From JBDWFY01 sp964291365 (lineage in GTDB: Bacteria; Pseudomonadota; Alphaproteobacteria; Rhizobiales; Stappiaceae), in contig OZ219989.1 of assembly GCA_964291365.2 (NCBI GenBank), positions 4,092,001 through 4,156,000 of the forward strand: a stretch of 64,000 nt of DNA, read 5' to 3'. Positions 7,930 to 17,461 of the stretch are shown one piece after another (the first letter of the stretch is position 1; the number at the start of each line of letters is the position of its first letter). Below the pieces are notes generated by a model. It was not told where the DNA came from and did no database searches. It worked only from the letters and a program-made list of their open reading frames with translations. A program made the translations under genes and the position numbers.

Positions 7930-10407
7930 TTAATTAGAATTAACAGTAGGTACAGAAGTTTTTGACTTTGAGCTACCACGCGTCTTAGAATTTGTACTTA
8001 GAGTTGATTTTGTACGGGAGTGACTTGAATTTCGAGCAGTAGATCTTGATTGTCTTCCAGGTTTGATATTTTTTATGGTTTTCTTTTTACCAGATGGAAG
8101 ATTTTTCTTTGGCGATACTGGTTTATCAGGTAAAGATTCTAACTTTAAATTCTTTTTTTCATTCTTGTCTTTAACTACTTCTACCCGCACAATTCCACCT
8201 TTCTTAAGTTTTCCAAACAAAATTTCTTCAGCAAGTGGTTTTTTAATGTGTTCTTGAATTACACGTGCCAAAGGTCGTGCCCCCATTCTTCGATCAAAAC
8301 CCTTGTCAGCTAACCATTTATTTGCCTCGTCTGTCAACTCAATTGTTACTCCGCGGTCAGATAACTGTGCTTCTAATTGAATCACAAATTTATTAACAAC
8401 TTTATAAATAACTTCTGGCGGTAAGTTTCCAAAGGAGATTATCGCATCTAAACGATTTCGAAATTCTGGTGAAAACACTCGATTTATTGCTTCCATATCA
8501 TCATCACTATTTCGTTGTGCCTCAAAACCAATTGGTTCTTTTTCCAATTCTTTGGCACCAGCATTAGTGGTCATAATAAGTATCACATTTTGAAAATTAA
8601 TTTGTTTTCCGTTATGGTCAGTTAATTTTCCATGATCCATAACCTGCAACAAAATATTAAAAACATCAGGATGCGCTTTCTCTATTTCATCTAAAAGAAC
8701 CACACAATGGGGATGTTGATCCACACCATCCGTTAACAAACCACCTTGATCAAACCCGACATACCCCGGTGGCGCACCAATCAAACGGGATACCGTATGA
8801 CGCTCCATATACTCAGACATGTCAAACCTGAGCAATTCAACTCCCAAATTACTTGCAAGTTGCCTTGCAACCTCTGTTTTTCCTACACCAGTTGGTCCTG
8901 CAAATAGGTAATTTCCAATAGGTTTTTCTGGTTCACGAAGCCCTGCGCGTGATAATTTTATTGAACTTGCTAACGCTTCAATTGCTTTATCTTGACCATA
9001 AACCATTTGTTTTAAATTTGATTGTAACGAAGCTAAAACTTTTGAATCATCCTTTGATACAGCCTTAGGCGGAATCCTAGCCATCGTTGCAATTGTCGTT
9101 TCAATTTCTTTTATTCCAATAGTTTTCTTCCGCTTATCAGAAGGAAGTAACATCTGAGAAGCACCGGTTTCATCTATCACATCTATCGCTTTATCTGGAA
9201 GTTTCCGATCGTTTATATGTTTATTGGATAACTCCACTGCGGTTTTGAGGGCATCGGATGAATACTTTACTTTATGGTATTCTTCAAAATTGGGCTTAAG
9301 ACCTTTCAATATATCTATTGCATCTGAAACACTCGGTTCATTGATATCAATTTTTTGGAACCGACGTACCAATGCGCGATCTTTCTCAAAGAATTTTCGA
9401 AAATCTTTATAGGTAGTAGAACCAATACAACGCAAGCTGCCAGATGATAACGCGGGTTTCAATAAATTTGATGCATCCATAGCACCACCAGAAGTCGCGC
9501 CTGCACCAATTATTGTGTGAATTTCATCTATAAATAAGATTGCCCCCTCTTTCTTTTCAATTTCAACAACAACTTTTTTCAACCGTTCCTCAAAATCACC
9601 GCGGTATCGAGTTCCCGCGAGCAAAGCTCCCATATCAAGCGAATAAATAGTTGAGTTTTCCAATACTTCTGGAACTTCTTTTGCCGTAATTTTCAACGCT
9701 AATCCTTCTGCTAGTGCAGTTTTTCCCACTCCAGGGTCACCGACATAAAGTGGATTATTTTTTTGACGACGACAAAGCACCTGAATCGTTCGCAAAATTT
9801 CTTTATCACGTCCAATAAGTGGGTCTACTTTACCATCTGTCGCCTTTTGATTGAGATTTACGCAAAATTTTTCGAGTGCTTTCACTTTCTTTTTGTTTGC
9901 CGATTCTTCATCTGCAGTAACCTCTAATTCTTCTTCATCAAAAACTTCTTCATGATCTCCATCGTCTTTGGTAACTCCATGCGAGATATAGTTTACCGCG
10001 TCATAGCGTGACATTCCCTGTTTTTGAAGAAAATGCGTTGCATAACTATCCCGCTCGGCAAATAACGATACTAATAAATTTGCTCCCCCAACACTATCTT
10101 TCCCAGATTCATCAACATGAATAATTGCCCTATGCACGACTCGTTGAAAACTTGCCGTAGCAACCAAGGTATATTCTTGCTTGTCTTTAACAACAATACT
10201 TTCCAACTCACTATCTATGTAACCAAGTAGTTCGAGTCGCAATAGGTCAATATCTACCTTACAAGCCTTGAGTACTGATTGAGCATCCTGTTCATCCAAT
10301 AAGGCCAACAGCAAATGCTCAAGCGTTGCGAATTCCTGATGTCGTGACTCCGCCAAACCCATTGCATTTTCAATTGCTTCTGCGACCCCTACTGTAAGTG
10401 ATGGCAC
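7930..10407 (-). CDS. clpA: ATP-dependent Clp protease ATP-binding subunit ClpA
   Basis: AAA+ unfoldase that feeds substrates to ClpP. An N-terminal double Clp repeat domain (about 1-145) precedes an acidic linker. Two AAA+ modules follow: Walker A GDPGVGKTALAEGL with Walker B LFIDEIHTIIGAG, then Walker A GPTGVGKTEVARQL with Walker B VLLDEIEKAHPDV. The EPIGFEAQ segment carries an IGF loop for ClpP docking. At 825 residues it is longer than E. coli ClpA (758). The excess is a lysine/arginine/serine-rich tail of about 65 residues after GGIVRVEVV. clpS lies nine bases upstream on the same strand, the usual adaptor-unfoldase pairing. Confidence 0.97.
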   Translation of the reverse strand: MPSLTVGVAEAIENAMGLAESRHQEFATLEHLLLALLDEQDAQSVLKACKVDIDLLRLELLGYIDSELESIVVKDKQEYTLVATASFQRVVHRAIIHVDESGKDSVGGANLLVSLFAERDSYATHFLQKQGMSRYDAVNYISHGVTKDDGDHEEVFDEEELEVTADEESANKKKVKALEKFCVNLNQKATDGKVDPLIGRDKEILRTIQVLCRRQKNNPLYVGDPGVGKTALAEGLALKITAKEVPEVLENSTIYSLDMGALLAGTRYRGDFEERLKKVVVEIEKKEGAILFIDEIHTIIGAGATSGGAMDASNLLKPALSSGSLRCIGSTTYKDFRKFFEKDRALVRRFQKIDINEPSVSDAIDILKGLKPNFEEYHKVKYSSDALKTAVELSNKHINDRKLPDKAIDVIDETGASQMLLPSDKRKKTIGIKEIETTIATMARIPPKAVSKDDSKVLASLQSNLKQMVYGQDKAIEALASSIKLSRAGLREPEKPIGNYLFAGPTGVGKTEVARQLASNLGVELLRFDMSEYMERHTVSRLIGAPPGYVGFDQGGLLTDGVDQHPHCVVLLDEIEKAHPDVFNILLQVMDHGKLTDHNGKQINFQNVILIMTTNAGAKELEKEPIGFEAQRNSDDDMEAINRVFSPEFRNRLDAIISFGNLPPEVIYKVVNKFVIQLEAQLSDRGVTIELTDEANKWLADKGFDRRMGARPLARVIQEHIKKPLAEEILFGKLKKGGIVRVEVVKDKNEKKNLKLESLPDKPVSPKKNLPSGKKKTIKNIKPGRQSRSTARNSSHSRTKSTLSTNSKTRGSSKSKTSVPTVNSN

Positions 10408-10416
10408 CTCAACCTC

Positions 10417-10758
10417 CTATTTTTGTTCTAACACACATTGAAGTGGATGTTGATGTTTCTTGGCAAAATTTAAAACTTGGGATACCTTTGTTTCAGCTAC
10501 ATCAAATGCATATACTCCGCATTCTCCTATCCCGTGAACATGCACATGAAGCATGATTTCTGTGGCTTCTTCTATGCTCTTTTGGAAAAACCGCTCAAGC
10601 ACTACGATGACAAATTCCATCGGAGTATAATCATCATTTAGCAACAAAACCCGATATAAGTTTGGTTTCTTAATTTTAGGTTTTGTGTTTGTTTTTGGTC
10701 TCGACCTCGTAATAACATCAAGGTCTTCATCTTGACCATTATCAACATTAATACCCAT
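10417..10758 (-). CDS. clpS: ClpS, ATP-dependent Clp protease adaptor
   Basis: N-recognin adaptor that delivers N-end-rule substrates to ClpA. The conserved core is LYRVLLLNDDYTPMEFVI, then LHVHVHGIGECGVY and AKKHQHPLQCVLE. I chose the ATG at 10758 (113 residues), which has AGAAGAG five bases before it. The longer frame to 10788 begins with TTG and adds ten unsupported residues. The first 35 residues are a disordered basic arm, as usual in ClpS. It is co-transcribed with clpA. Confidence 0.93.
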   Translation of the reverse strand: MGINVDNGQDEDLDVITRSRPKTNTKPKIKKPNLYRVLLLNDDYTPMEFVIVVLERFFQKSIEEATEIMLHVHVHGIGECGVYAFDVAETKVSQVLNFAKKHQHPLQCVLEQK

Positions 10759-11287
10759 TGTACTCTTCTTTAATATTTCAAAAATCAAAACTACGCAATT
10801 TTAAATTTGTACCATAATTTATTACAATTCAACTCATCAATTTGATCACTTTAAACTAAATTTAATTTAAAATAATAATAGTAATTTATTGAATAATGTG
10901 CAAGTCTTTTCAAAATATTTTTTAAGTGTCTCTTCTTTCAGGTCGACCCGTAAATTAAATTTTCATATTGACCTAGATTCTATAACTATGTCACTAGAGA
11001 TTGGTTTATTGTTGAGATATCCGACCACTTTTTTATGCTTTTTTAAATATGTTAGCAAATGGTTTCTATGTATAAAATTTCAGGAATTTATTTTGCAATG
11101 TGACAAATAAAATTAAATTTTTGTGAAAAACTTGAAGTTTTTTCTTGTATTTTACCTAGAAAATCAATATTGAAGGTGAATTACATTTGTTTTAATTGAC
11201 ATTGAGGTTGTGGTCAATATCATACAAATTTAATCTTAACTCATTAAAACACCAAAAAAATCAACTATTTTAGTAGAAGGGTTCAAA
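10759..11287. other. gene-free AT-rich intergenic region between divergent clpS and dac
   Basis: About 530 bases separating divergent genes. It should hold both promoters. An A/T-rich pairing (AAAAACTT ... AAGTTTTTT) lies near 11125-11145. AGAAGG at 11275-11280 is the ribosome-binding site of the following gene. I found no RNA gene and no convincing open frame. A 73-codon frame at 10889-11110 has no ribosome-binding site and no recognisable sequence. Confidence 0.5.
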
Positions 11288-12784
11288 GTGTTTAAATCTA
11301 ATTCAAATGCAAACAACTTTGCGATTTCAAGACTAATTTTTGCATTATTAGCCATTTTATTTATTTTCACTGTTTCCTCCTTGCCTGAAAGTGCGTTTGC
11401 TGCAAACAAAAAATATGCAGGAATAGTTGTTGATGCAAAAACTGGTAAGACTTTATACGCCGATAGAGCTGATGTACTGCGCTATCCCGCATCACTAACT
11501 AAAATAATGACACTATATATTGTATTTGAAGAGTTACAGGCTGGACGATTGAACTTAGAAAGCCGACTAAAAATCTCAAAGTATGCGGCTAATCAACCCC
11601 CGTCCAAAATTGGTATCAGAGTCGGTCATCCAATTACCGTACGAACAGCAATACGCGCCTTAGTGACAAAATCAGCAAATGATGTAGCAACTGCAGTAGC
11701 GGAAAATATTTCCGGATCAGAACGTGCTTTTGCTGAGCGCATGACCCGCACTGCTAGAAGTATTGGTATGAAAAATACAACATTTCGAAATGCACATGGG
11801 TTGCCCAATTCGCAACAACAGACAACTGCAAGGGATATGGCAAAGTTAGGACGGGCAATCCAAGAACGATTCCCCAAAAATTATGAATTTTTCTCAACTC
11901 GAGCCTTTCAATTTCGCGGTCGTACTTACAACAATCACAATAGATTACTTGGCCGAATTTCAGGTGTTGATGGAATTAAGACCGGTTACATCAATGCGTC
12001 TGGTTACAATCTAGTAACCTCAGTTAATCGCGACCAACGACATATTGTTGCAGTAGTGATGGGTGGTCGAACTGGAGCATCAAGAAATAATCATATGATT
12101 GACTTAATAAACAGGTATATCAATAAGGCCAGTACAGGTTCTAAAAGGTCGTTCGTTTTAACTACGAATCAACGCCAATTTGGTTATATCCACGATTTTG
12201 ATCAAGTAAAAACGGTCACACCTAAATTAAAACCTAACACACCAAAATTAATGGCGTTTGCCTCAGAAGACGATAACCGATCTAATCTTGAAGTACTTCT
12301 AAATAAAGTATCAGCACCAAATATTCCACAAAATAACGATTCCGAAAGTGCTAAAGTTGAGCGGCACCAAGAATTAGTTTCCATACCAACAACAAACAAT
12401 AAAAATAGCAATAAACTTTCAGGTCCAATACCAGTTTTAAAACAATCTTCTCAACTATATCAGGAAATTGTTGAAGTGAGAGCTCAAGAAACTAACTCAT
12501 TAGACTCAGTTTCAGATTCTGGAATCAACAAACCCGGAACTTGGCGGCTTCAAGTTGCTATAGTTCCATCACAAGAAAATGCGGTTGACTTATTAAATAG
12601 AGCACAAAATAAAGTTGGTGGTCTAATTGCATCATACCAATCTTATACAGAACCACATACCTTTAGAAACGGAAAACGACATTATAAGGCTCAGTTTATA
12701 GGAATCAATTCTAAATCTGATGTTTACTCTGCATGTAGTGAGTTAAAAAAAGCAAAATTCGGTTGTCTCGTAATAAAGAACTAA
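11288..12784 (+). CDS. D-alanyl-D-alanine carboxypeptidase (PBP5/6-like) with C-terminal SPOR domain
   Basis: Periplasmic penicillin-binding protein that trims the terminal D-Ala of peptidoglycan stem peptides. It starts with GTG preceded by AGAAGG. A signal peptide ends near SAFA (residue 38). The active-site motifs are SLTK (Ser69-Lys72), SAN (129-131) and KTG (231-233). Family S11 features such as RYPASLTKIMTLY and GLPNSQQQTTARDMA are clear. A low-complexity linker (about 310-420) leads to a SPOR domain (about 422-498, WRLQVAIVPSQENA). SPOR domains bind denuded glycan at division sites, so septal localisation is likely. Confidence 0.93.
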   Translation: MFKSNSNANNFAISRLIFALLAILFIFTVSSLPESAFAANKKYAGIVVDAKTGKTLYADRADVLRYPASLTKIMTLYIVFEELQAGRLNLESRLKISKYAANQPPSKIGIRVGHPITVRTAIRALVTKSANDVATAVAENISGSERAFAERMTRTARSIGMKNTTFRNAHGLPNSQQQTTARDMAKLGRAIQERFPKNYEFFSTRAFQFRGRTYNNHNRLLGRISGVDGIKTGYINASGYNLVTSVNRDQRHIVAVVMGGRTGASRNNHMIDLINRYINKASTGSKRSFVLTTNQRQFGYIHDFDQVKTVTPKLKPNTPKLMAFASEDDNRSNLEVLLNKVSAPNIPQNNDSESAKVERHQELVSIPTTNNKNSNKLSGPIPVLKQSSQLYQEIVEVRAQETNSLDSVSDSGINKPGTWRLQVAIVPSQENAVDLLNRAQNKVGGLIASYQSYTEPHTFRNGKRHYKAQFIGINSKSDVYSACSELKKAKFGCLVIKN

Positions 12785-12869
12785 GTGTTAACCTAGTCAA
12801 ATTTGGAAATTTCTTATACGATTGACTGACCAACTTAAATTGTTTTTAATTTTCAAATTGAATTGATTT

Positions 12870-13580
12870 CTAACTATTACCTAACAAAGTATCCTTAGCA
12901 CGATTGATAGTCGCAGCAAGATAGTTAGTCCCTCCCCGATCTGGATGAAGTTGACCAATTAATCTCTTATGTGCCTCAATAATATCTTCTTTACTGGCAT
13001 TTGAATTGAGACCCAAAATCTCATAAGCCTCTTCTTTAGTCATTTTGCCACCCTTTGACGCGGTATGTGAACTACTATCATGGTTTTCTCCAAATTTTTC
13101 GCGCCAATTTGGTTCACGACGATCAAAATACGCTTCTAACAAAGATCTACTTTGTTCGTCATCAAAACACTCTCGGTATAATTCAATAAGGTCATTTTCT
13201 GATAAGTTATCTAAGTCAGCCCCGGCAAATTTACCTTTTACTACTTGTCCTGAAATCTTGTTGCTGTTTTGGTCCAACTCCATTTCAATAAATTCAGAAC
13301 GCACTGACGATATATTACCAGCTCTAGGATTGTGACTTGCACGAACCTTATTTCGGTTAAAAATGCGATCCCATCCCAACAAAGCTAATCCAGCCCCACC
13401 AACAGTCATCATATAAGGAATGTGTCGTTGAAATCCTAAATAGCCTGCAAGTATCAATAATGCACCACCAAGAATTTTTCTAACAACCCCGATCAACTTA
13501 CTGGTATTCGCCGATGATGCTCGCGCACTTAAAATCAATAACAGAACCAGTGCGATTACACCTGCGATCAAATATATCAT
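12870..13580 (-). CDS. membrane-anchored J-domain protein (Tim14/Pam18-like)
   Basis: 236-residue protein with an N-terminal membrane helix (2-20) and a second hydrophobic stretch (about 35-65). A variable middle region follows (YRECFDDEQSRSLLEAYFDRR). A C-terminal J-domain (about 180-236) carries the His212-Pro213-Asp214 tripeptide in QLHPDRGG. The short J-domain at the extreme C-terminus after a membrane anchor resembles mitochondrial Tim14/Pam18 and is common in alphaproteobacteria. It presumably stimulates DnaK at the membrane. The VWA gene lies 26 bases upstream, likely in one transcript. Confidence 0.87.
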   Translation of the reverse strand: MIYLIAGVIALVLLLILSARASSANTSKLIGVVRKILGGALLILAGYLGFQRHIPYMMTVGGAGLALLGWDRIFNRNKVRASHNPRAGNISSVRSEFIEMELDQNSNKISGQVVKGKFAGADLDNLSENDLIELYRECFDDEQSRSLLEAYFDRREPNWREKFGENHDSSSHTASKGGKMTKEEAYEILGLNSNASKEDIIEAHKRLIGQLHPDRGGTNYLAATINRAKDTLLGNS

Positions 13581-13606
13581 TGACTGTTAACTCACTATTT
13601 GATTGA

Positions 13607-14332
13607 TTATTTTAATTGTGTAAGTAGTATCCTAGCACCACTATCATCTCCACCCTTATCCATTTGTTGCAACGCCCTATATCCTCCTGTTGCATATATG
13701 GCTACTGCTCGTAGTAATTCGCCAAGCGTTTCCGCGGAAGATTCATCAAACCGAAAATATGCTCCTTTTGTCAATCTTGCAACTTCTCTAAATACTGATT
13801 CTGCAGTCTGATCTCTACCCTCCTGAAACAAAAACGCCGGTACACCGAGAAGTCCTAATTGACCGGCTTGACCACAAATTTCATCAGCACTTTCCTCTAC
13901 CATATCACCAACAAATACTAACGCGTGAATCTTCTTTTTACTAGTTTCTCTTATCGCATGATCAAATACCTTTCTAATTTGAGTAATTCCACCACGACAA
14001 TCTATCTTACTCATTAATTTTCCAAGTGTTGCTGAATCAGATAACCATTTTGAATACTTAAATTCCCCGAATCCGCGAAAATATGCGAGTTGAATATCTA
14101 ATTTACCCACTTCTGACGCTTTGGCAAACATTTCACCTTGAATTTTACAAGCATAATCCCATGCAGGTTGACGACTAAAGGTAGCATCCAATGCAAACAT
14201 CAACCTCCCATGTCCCCCAACTGCGCCACTTGTCTGACTAACTTTTTGCAAAAAGTTTGCGATGTCTTCATTTGAAGAGATCTGAGATGACTTAGAATTA
14301 ACAAGATCTCGATTTTGTTCTTGATCAGACAT
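13607..14332 (-). CDS. VWA domain-containing protein
   Basis: 241-residue protein with a von Willebrand factor A fold. The MIDAS motif is DATFS (Asp49, Thr51, Ser53), a DxTxS variant of the usual DxSxS. LVFVGDMVEES supplies a later acidic metal-site element, and AYFRFDESS is near the end. There is no signal peptide, so it is probably cytosolic. It is co-transcribed with the downstream J-domain gene, a pairing I have seen in other alphaproteobacteria. Its role is unknown. VWA proteins typically bridge protein complexes in a metal-dependent way. Confidence 0.82.
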   Translation of the reverse strand: MSDQEQNRDLVNSKSSQISSNEDIANFLQKVSQTSGAVGGHGRLMFALDATFSRQPAWDYACKIQGEMFAKASEVGKLDIQLAYFRGFGEFKYSKWLSDSATLGKLMSKIDCRGGITQIRKVFDHAIRETSKKKIHALVFVGDMVEESADEICGQAGQLGLLGVPAFLFQEGRDQTAESVFREVARLTKGAYFRFDESSAETLGELLRAVAIYATGGYRALQQMDKGGDDSGARILLTQLK

Positions 14333-14467
14333 TTTTTTCTTCCTTCTCTCAATAACGAATCAACTGGTTAAAAATATAAGTCACCATTGAAAAATTCCAA
14401 GTGATTGATGCAACACAAACAACAGATAAAAATAATAAGGATTAAAATTTCAACAACAATCCACAAA

Positions 14468-14893
14468 TTAAATCAAACAAAGTTCACTCAAGTCACTTCC
14501 CATTGGTTCTGGAATTTTTTCATTTGTAACACTTTGTAATTTGTCGGCTGGTGCATCTGCGGCACTCAAATACCGCCATCCTTGGAAAGCCCTGCGTGGT
14601 TGATTCTTGGTTGGAACTAGCACTGGATCTAAAATAAGATCGCATCGTTTAATCCCATCGTCATCAGTGAATGGGGATATATCAATTAATTTCTGTCTAA
14701 CTTGTATCGCACCCTTTATTACCCAATAAAGTGAACCATTATTTAATAATTCTTGCTTTCTTTTTGGAATCATACGGGTGGTATGAACACTTGGAACAGA
14801 TTTTCCTGCGGCTTTTCTTTGCATATCTCGATAATGTTGCAAATCTTCTATAGAATTCACACCAACACACAGTTTGACAAGATGTAACGTCAT
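14468..14893 (-). CDS. DUF1489 family protein
   Basis: 141-residue protein of DUF1489, a family largely restricted to Alphaproteobacteria and of unknown function. The N-terminus MTLHLVKLCVGVNSIEDL is diagnostic. RMIPKRKQELLNNGSLYWVI and FQGWRYLSAADAPAD are also characteristic. I placed the start at the ATG at 14893 with AAAAAGG about ten bases upstream. A longer frame to 14917 opens with TTG and is less likely. The gene is monocistronic. Confidence 0.85.
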   Translation of the reverse strand: MTLHLVKLCVGVNSIEDLQHYRDMQRKAAGKSVPSVHTTRMIPKRKQELLNNGSLYWVIKGAIQVRQKLIDISPFTDDDGIKRCDLILDPVLVPTKNQPRRAFQGWRYLSAADAPADKLQSVTNEKIPEPMGSDLSELCLI

Positions 14894-15271
14894 TTTGGGG
14901 TGCCTTTTTGGATTCAAATTATTCTCACAAACATAATTACATTGAAACGTAATTGATTCAAAATAATTTTTGGGTTTTCACACATTAAATTTTAGTTAGA
15001 ATGTTAGTTTTGCCAAAATTCCCAAAATTTATTTGATTTAGCCTGATTTCTTTATCTGTTGTGCACAAATTTCAAAAAAAAATGTTTAACTAAGCCTAAT
15101 TCAACAATTTAGTAACTAAAAATTTTCCGTATCTAAAATTAACTTTATGTGTTATATGCTAATTTTTTATACAGTGTATACGATAAACCTCACTGATGTA
15201 GGTTTAAAAGATTCAACAATATCAATTCACTCAAACCATTCAATTTTACGGTCATTTTGGAATTTAGGTAT
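14894..15271. other. gene-free region with a 13-bp palindrome upstream of the outer-membrane protein gene
   Basis: About 380 bases between divergent genes. TATACAGTGTATA at 15168-15180 is a perfect palindrome about an odd centre. AAACCT (15185-15190) pairs with AGGTTT (15200-15205) around a nine-base loop just downstream. Either could be an operator or a leader hairpin for the gene at 15272. Nothing else is evident. Confidence 0.4.
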
Positions 15272-17203
15272 ATGTTCAAATTTACTCTTCTTCGCCAATC
15301 AATTTTCTGCCTAATTCTTTGTATTTTTTCACTATCAATATTTTCTCAGGAAATACTAGCGCAAAGCCTCCGAATCGAGGCACAAAGTCCCCAAATTACA
15401 GAAGGCGAAACTGGTCTCTTTAATGTATACGTCACTCTACCATCAACAGACATCGAAGAGGAAGAAGACAACGAGGACGATGAGATCAAGGTAAATATAA
15501 CCATAAAATATTCTGGTGATTTTTTTATGGTTCCTCCAGGAACTGAAAATCATATACATACATTTGATCCGAATGAAAATCCTTTCCCAATTGAAGTTCC
15601 AACGAAGAGAGATAACCAATTTGAACCTGATGGTTTTGTTGAAGCATGTGTTGGATTAAACGCAACAATTGCTAGTATTTGCTTTATTGAAGCTCGAATC
15701 AATGTCTTAGATGAAGTGAGAGAAAGTGAAGAGGCTATTATTAGTTTAACCAACAAAAAAATTATTTCAGAAGTCACAAAAGCTACAAATTCTAGTTCAT
15801 TTAATGCAATTTCTGATCGAATGGACCAAAATTTAAATTTAGCTACTTCAGAAACAAACTCACAAAACTTCCAAGAAATATTTTCGAAACTCTCAACAGC
15901 TAACGAAACCGAGCAAGGGCAAAAATCGCACAATTGGGAAACACAAATTAGTGATTTTGATGTTAAATTTGCCGCAACTCATGAGAATAATTTACCACCC
16001 GCTTATTATGTATGGGGAAAAGGTGAATATCAGCAAATTTCAGGGACAGATGACAATAAGAATGTTAATTGGGATGGAAGAGTTACTAGTGGTCATATTG
16101 GGTTTGATACTAAACTTAGCGCAAATATAACTGGTGGTTTGTTAACAACTTTTTCCACTCACAATTTAGATTTTAGAGCAAATTATCAACATTATGAAGG
16201 TCAAAGTACCCAAAGAATGGTTAGTTTGTTTCCTTATTTGGGTTGGTCTACCCAAAACCGATCTTTTAACATATGGACCAGTGCGGGATTGGGAATTGGT
16301 AAAGTTGATTTAGATGTAATATATCGGAAAAAACTTTGTATTGACTGGAAAGCACGCCAAACAGATAAAGAGAAGGAATGTCCACATTTATTATATACCG
16401 ATACCATATTTCATGCTGCGGCATTAGGTACCAAAGCTAGAGTATTTTCTAGTAATTTTTTCAATGGTGAGACTGAACTAAACATCAAAAGTGGTATAAC
16501 TGGTTCACGATACACTCTTGATAATGATTCCACGATTGAAGAGGAAATCAACATAAGGGAAGTTGAGATACACAATTTCCAAGCTAACATGGTCGTTGAA
16601 AATTCAACCAAGTTTCCCTTGAGCTCCAATTACAAATTAAATCCCAAATTCTCACTTAACGGTCGCTGGGACGGCGGACATGGTTCCAAGGGGTATGGAA
16701 TTAATGTTGGTGCGAATCTTGGATTGCAAGCAAACTGGGGTACAATTGAAGGATTTGGAAAATATCTCATCACCCACAATAACAACGCAATTGAAGAATG
16801 GGGAATAGGTGGTAAAATCAAGTTTGATGCTGGTCTTGATCGTTTAGGTGCAATCTTCAATTTAGCTCTCAATTCAGAAATTGATCCAACAACTTCAAAT
16901 TCAAGAACAGAAATTTGGGACCATCAATTTTTAAAACAGAATTTAAACAATTCTAACAATAATACAGATTACCACCAAATTAGAAGTGAGATTGGGTATG
17001 GTTTCGAACTTAGAGATGAACTAAGCGTTGTTACCCCATTTGCGGCAGCGGATTTCTCAGCAAACAACTACAGTTTCTTTAATTATGGTGGCAAATTTTC
17101 ATTCGCCACCAATGTTGATTTAGAAGCCAAAACAACGCGTCAACTAAACTCTGACCGCGAAATTAGTCAGTTATACTCAATCACTGGAACAGTTCGCTGG
17201 TAG
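15272..17203 (+). CDS. secreted outer-membrane beta-barrel protein with an N-terminal Calx-beta-like domain
   Basis: 643-residue exported protein. I chose the ATG at 15272 over the in-frame TTG at 15257. A signal peptide (about 1-31, ending near ILAQ) precedes an extracellular or periplasmic domain beginning ITEGETGLFNVYVTL, a Calx-beta-like EGxxxxFxV pattern. That domain has an acidic run (DIEEEEDNEDDE) and a cysteine pair. A linker leads to a C-terminal barrel of about 400 residues with alternating aromatic strands such as YVWGKGEYQQISG and VSLFPYLGW, ending in Val-Arg-Trp. A terminal aromatic is typical of barrel proteins, and the layout resembles autotransporter-like proteins. Passenger function is unknown. 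Confidence 0.75.
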   Translation: MFKFTLLRQSIFCLILCIFSLSIFSQEILAQSLRIEAQSPQITEGETGLFNVYVTLPSTDIEEEEDNEDDEIKVNITIKYSGDFFMVPPGTENHIHTFDPNENPFPIEVPTKRDNQFEPDGFVEACVGLNATIASICFIEARINVLDEVRESEEAIISLTNKKIISEVTKATNSSSFNAISDRMDQNLNLATSETNSQNFQEIFSKLSTANETEQGQKSHNWETQISDFDVKFAATHENNLPPAYYVWGKGEYQQISGTDDNKNVNWDGRVTSGHIGFDTKLSANITGGLLTTFSTHNLDFRANYQHYEGQSTQRMVSLFPYLGWSTQNRSFNIWTSAGLGIGKVDLDVIYRKKLCIDWKARQTDKEKECPHLLYTDTIFHAAALGTKARVFSSNFFNGETELNIKSGITGSRYTLDNDSTIEEEINIREVEIHNFQANMVVENSTKFPLSSNYKLNPKFSLNGRWDGGHGSKGYGINVGANLGLQANWGTIEGFGKYLITHNNNAIEEWGIGGKIKFDAGLDRLGAIFNLALNSEIDPTTSNSRTEIWDHQFLKQNLNNSNNNTDYHQIRSEIGYGFELRDELSVVTPFAAADFSANNYSFFNYGGKFSFATNVDLEAKTTRQLNSDREISQLYSITGTVRW

Positions 17204-17344
17204 TTATGATTACTGGAACCAGCAAATATAATAGTGAAAACTATTGACGGTTGTTTGATCTCGGAAACTGCTTCTATAAACATTTGAAAAATTTATAAGT
17301 CTGTCAAAAATAAAAAATAAAATTATTGCTAATTCAAAGTTATA

Positions 17345-17461
17345 TCACTGCACTTCTGGGTTAACGCCTCCCAATAGAAAAATTGTTACCAAAAGACTTG
17401 CGATAACCAACAGAGTGACAGTCATTGTACCCCATGGAAATTTCTGAGCATTTTCATGCAT
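17345..17461 (-). CDS. small single-span membrane protein (38 residues)
   Basis: A 38-codon frame starting ATG at 17461: a polar start MHENAQKFPWGT, a hydrophobic helix (about 13-31) and a short tail GGVNPEVQ. AAAGGA lies about ten bases before the ATG. Composition and topology (soluble-TM-tail) suggest a real small membrane protein, perhaps an accessory subunit of a larger complex. I do not recognise the family. It sits alone in the gap between the barrel protein and the thiamine riboswitch, on the opposite strand. Confidence 0.5.
   Translation of the reverse strand: MHENAQKFPWGTMTVTLLVIASLLVTIFLLGGVNPEVQ

Noticed and set aside
10889..11110. 73-codon open frame between clpS and the carboxypeptidase gene
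   Set aside because: No ribosome-binding site, no recognisable sequence, and composition like the surrounding AT-rich spacer.
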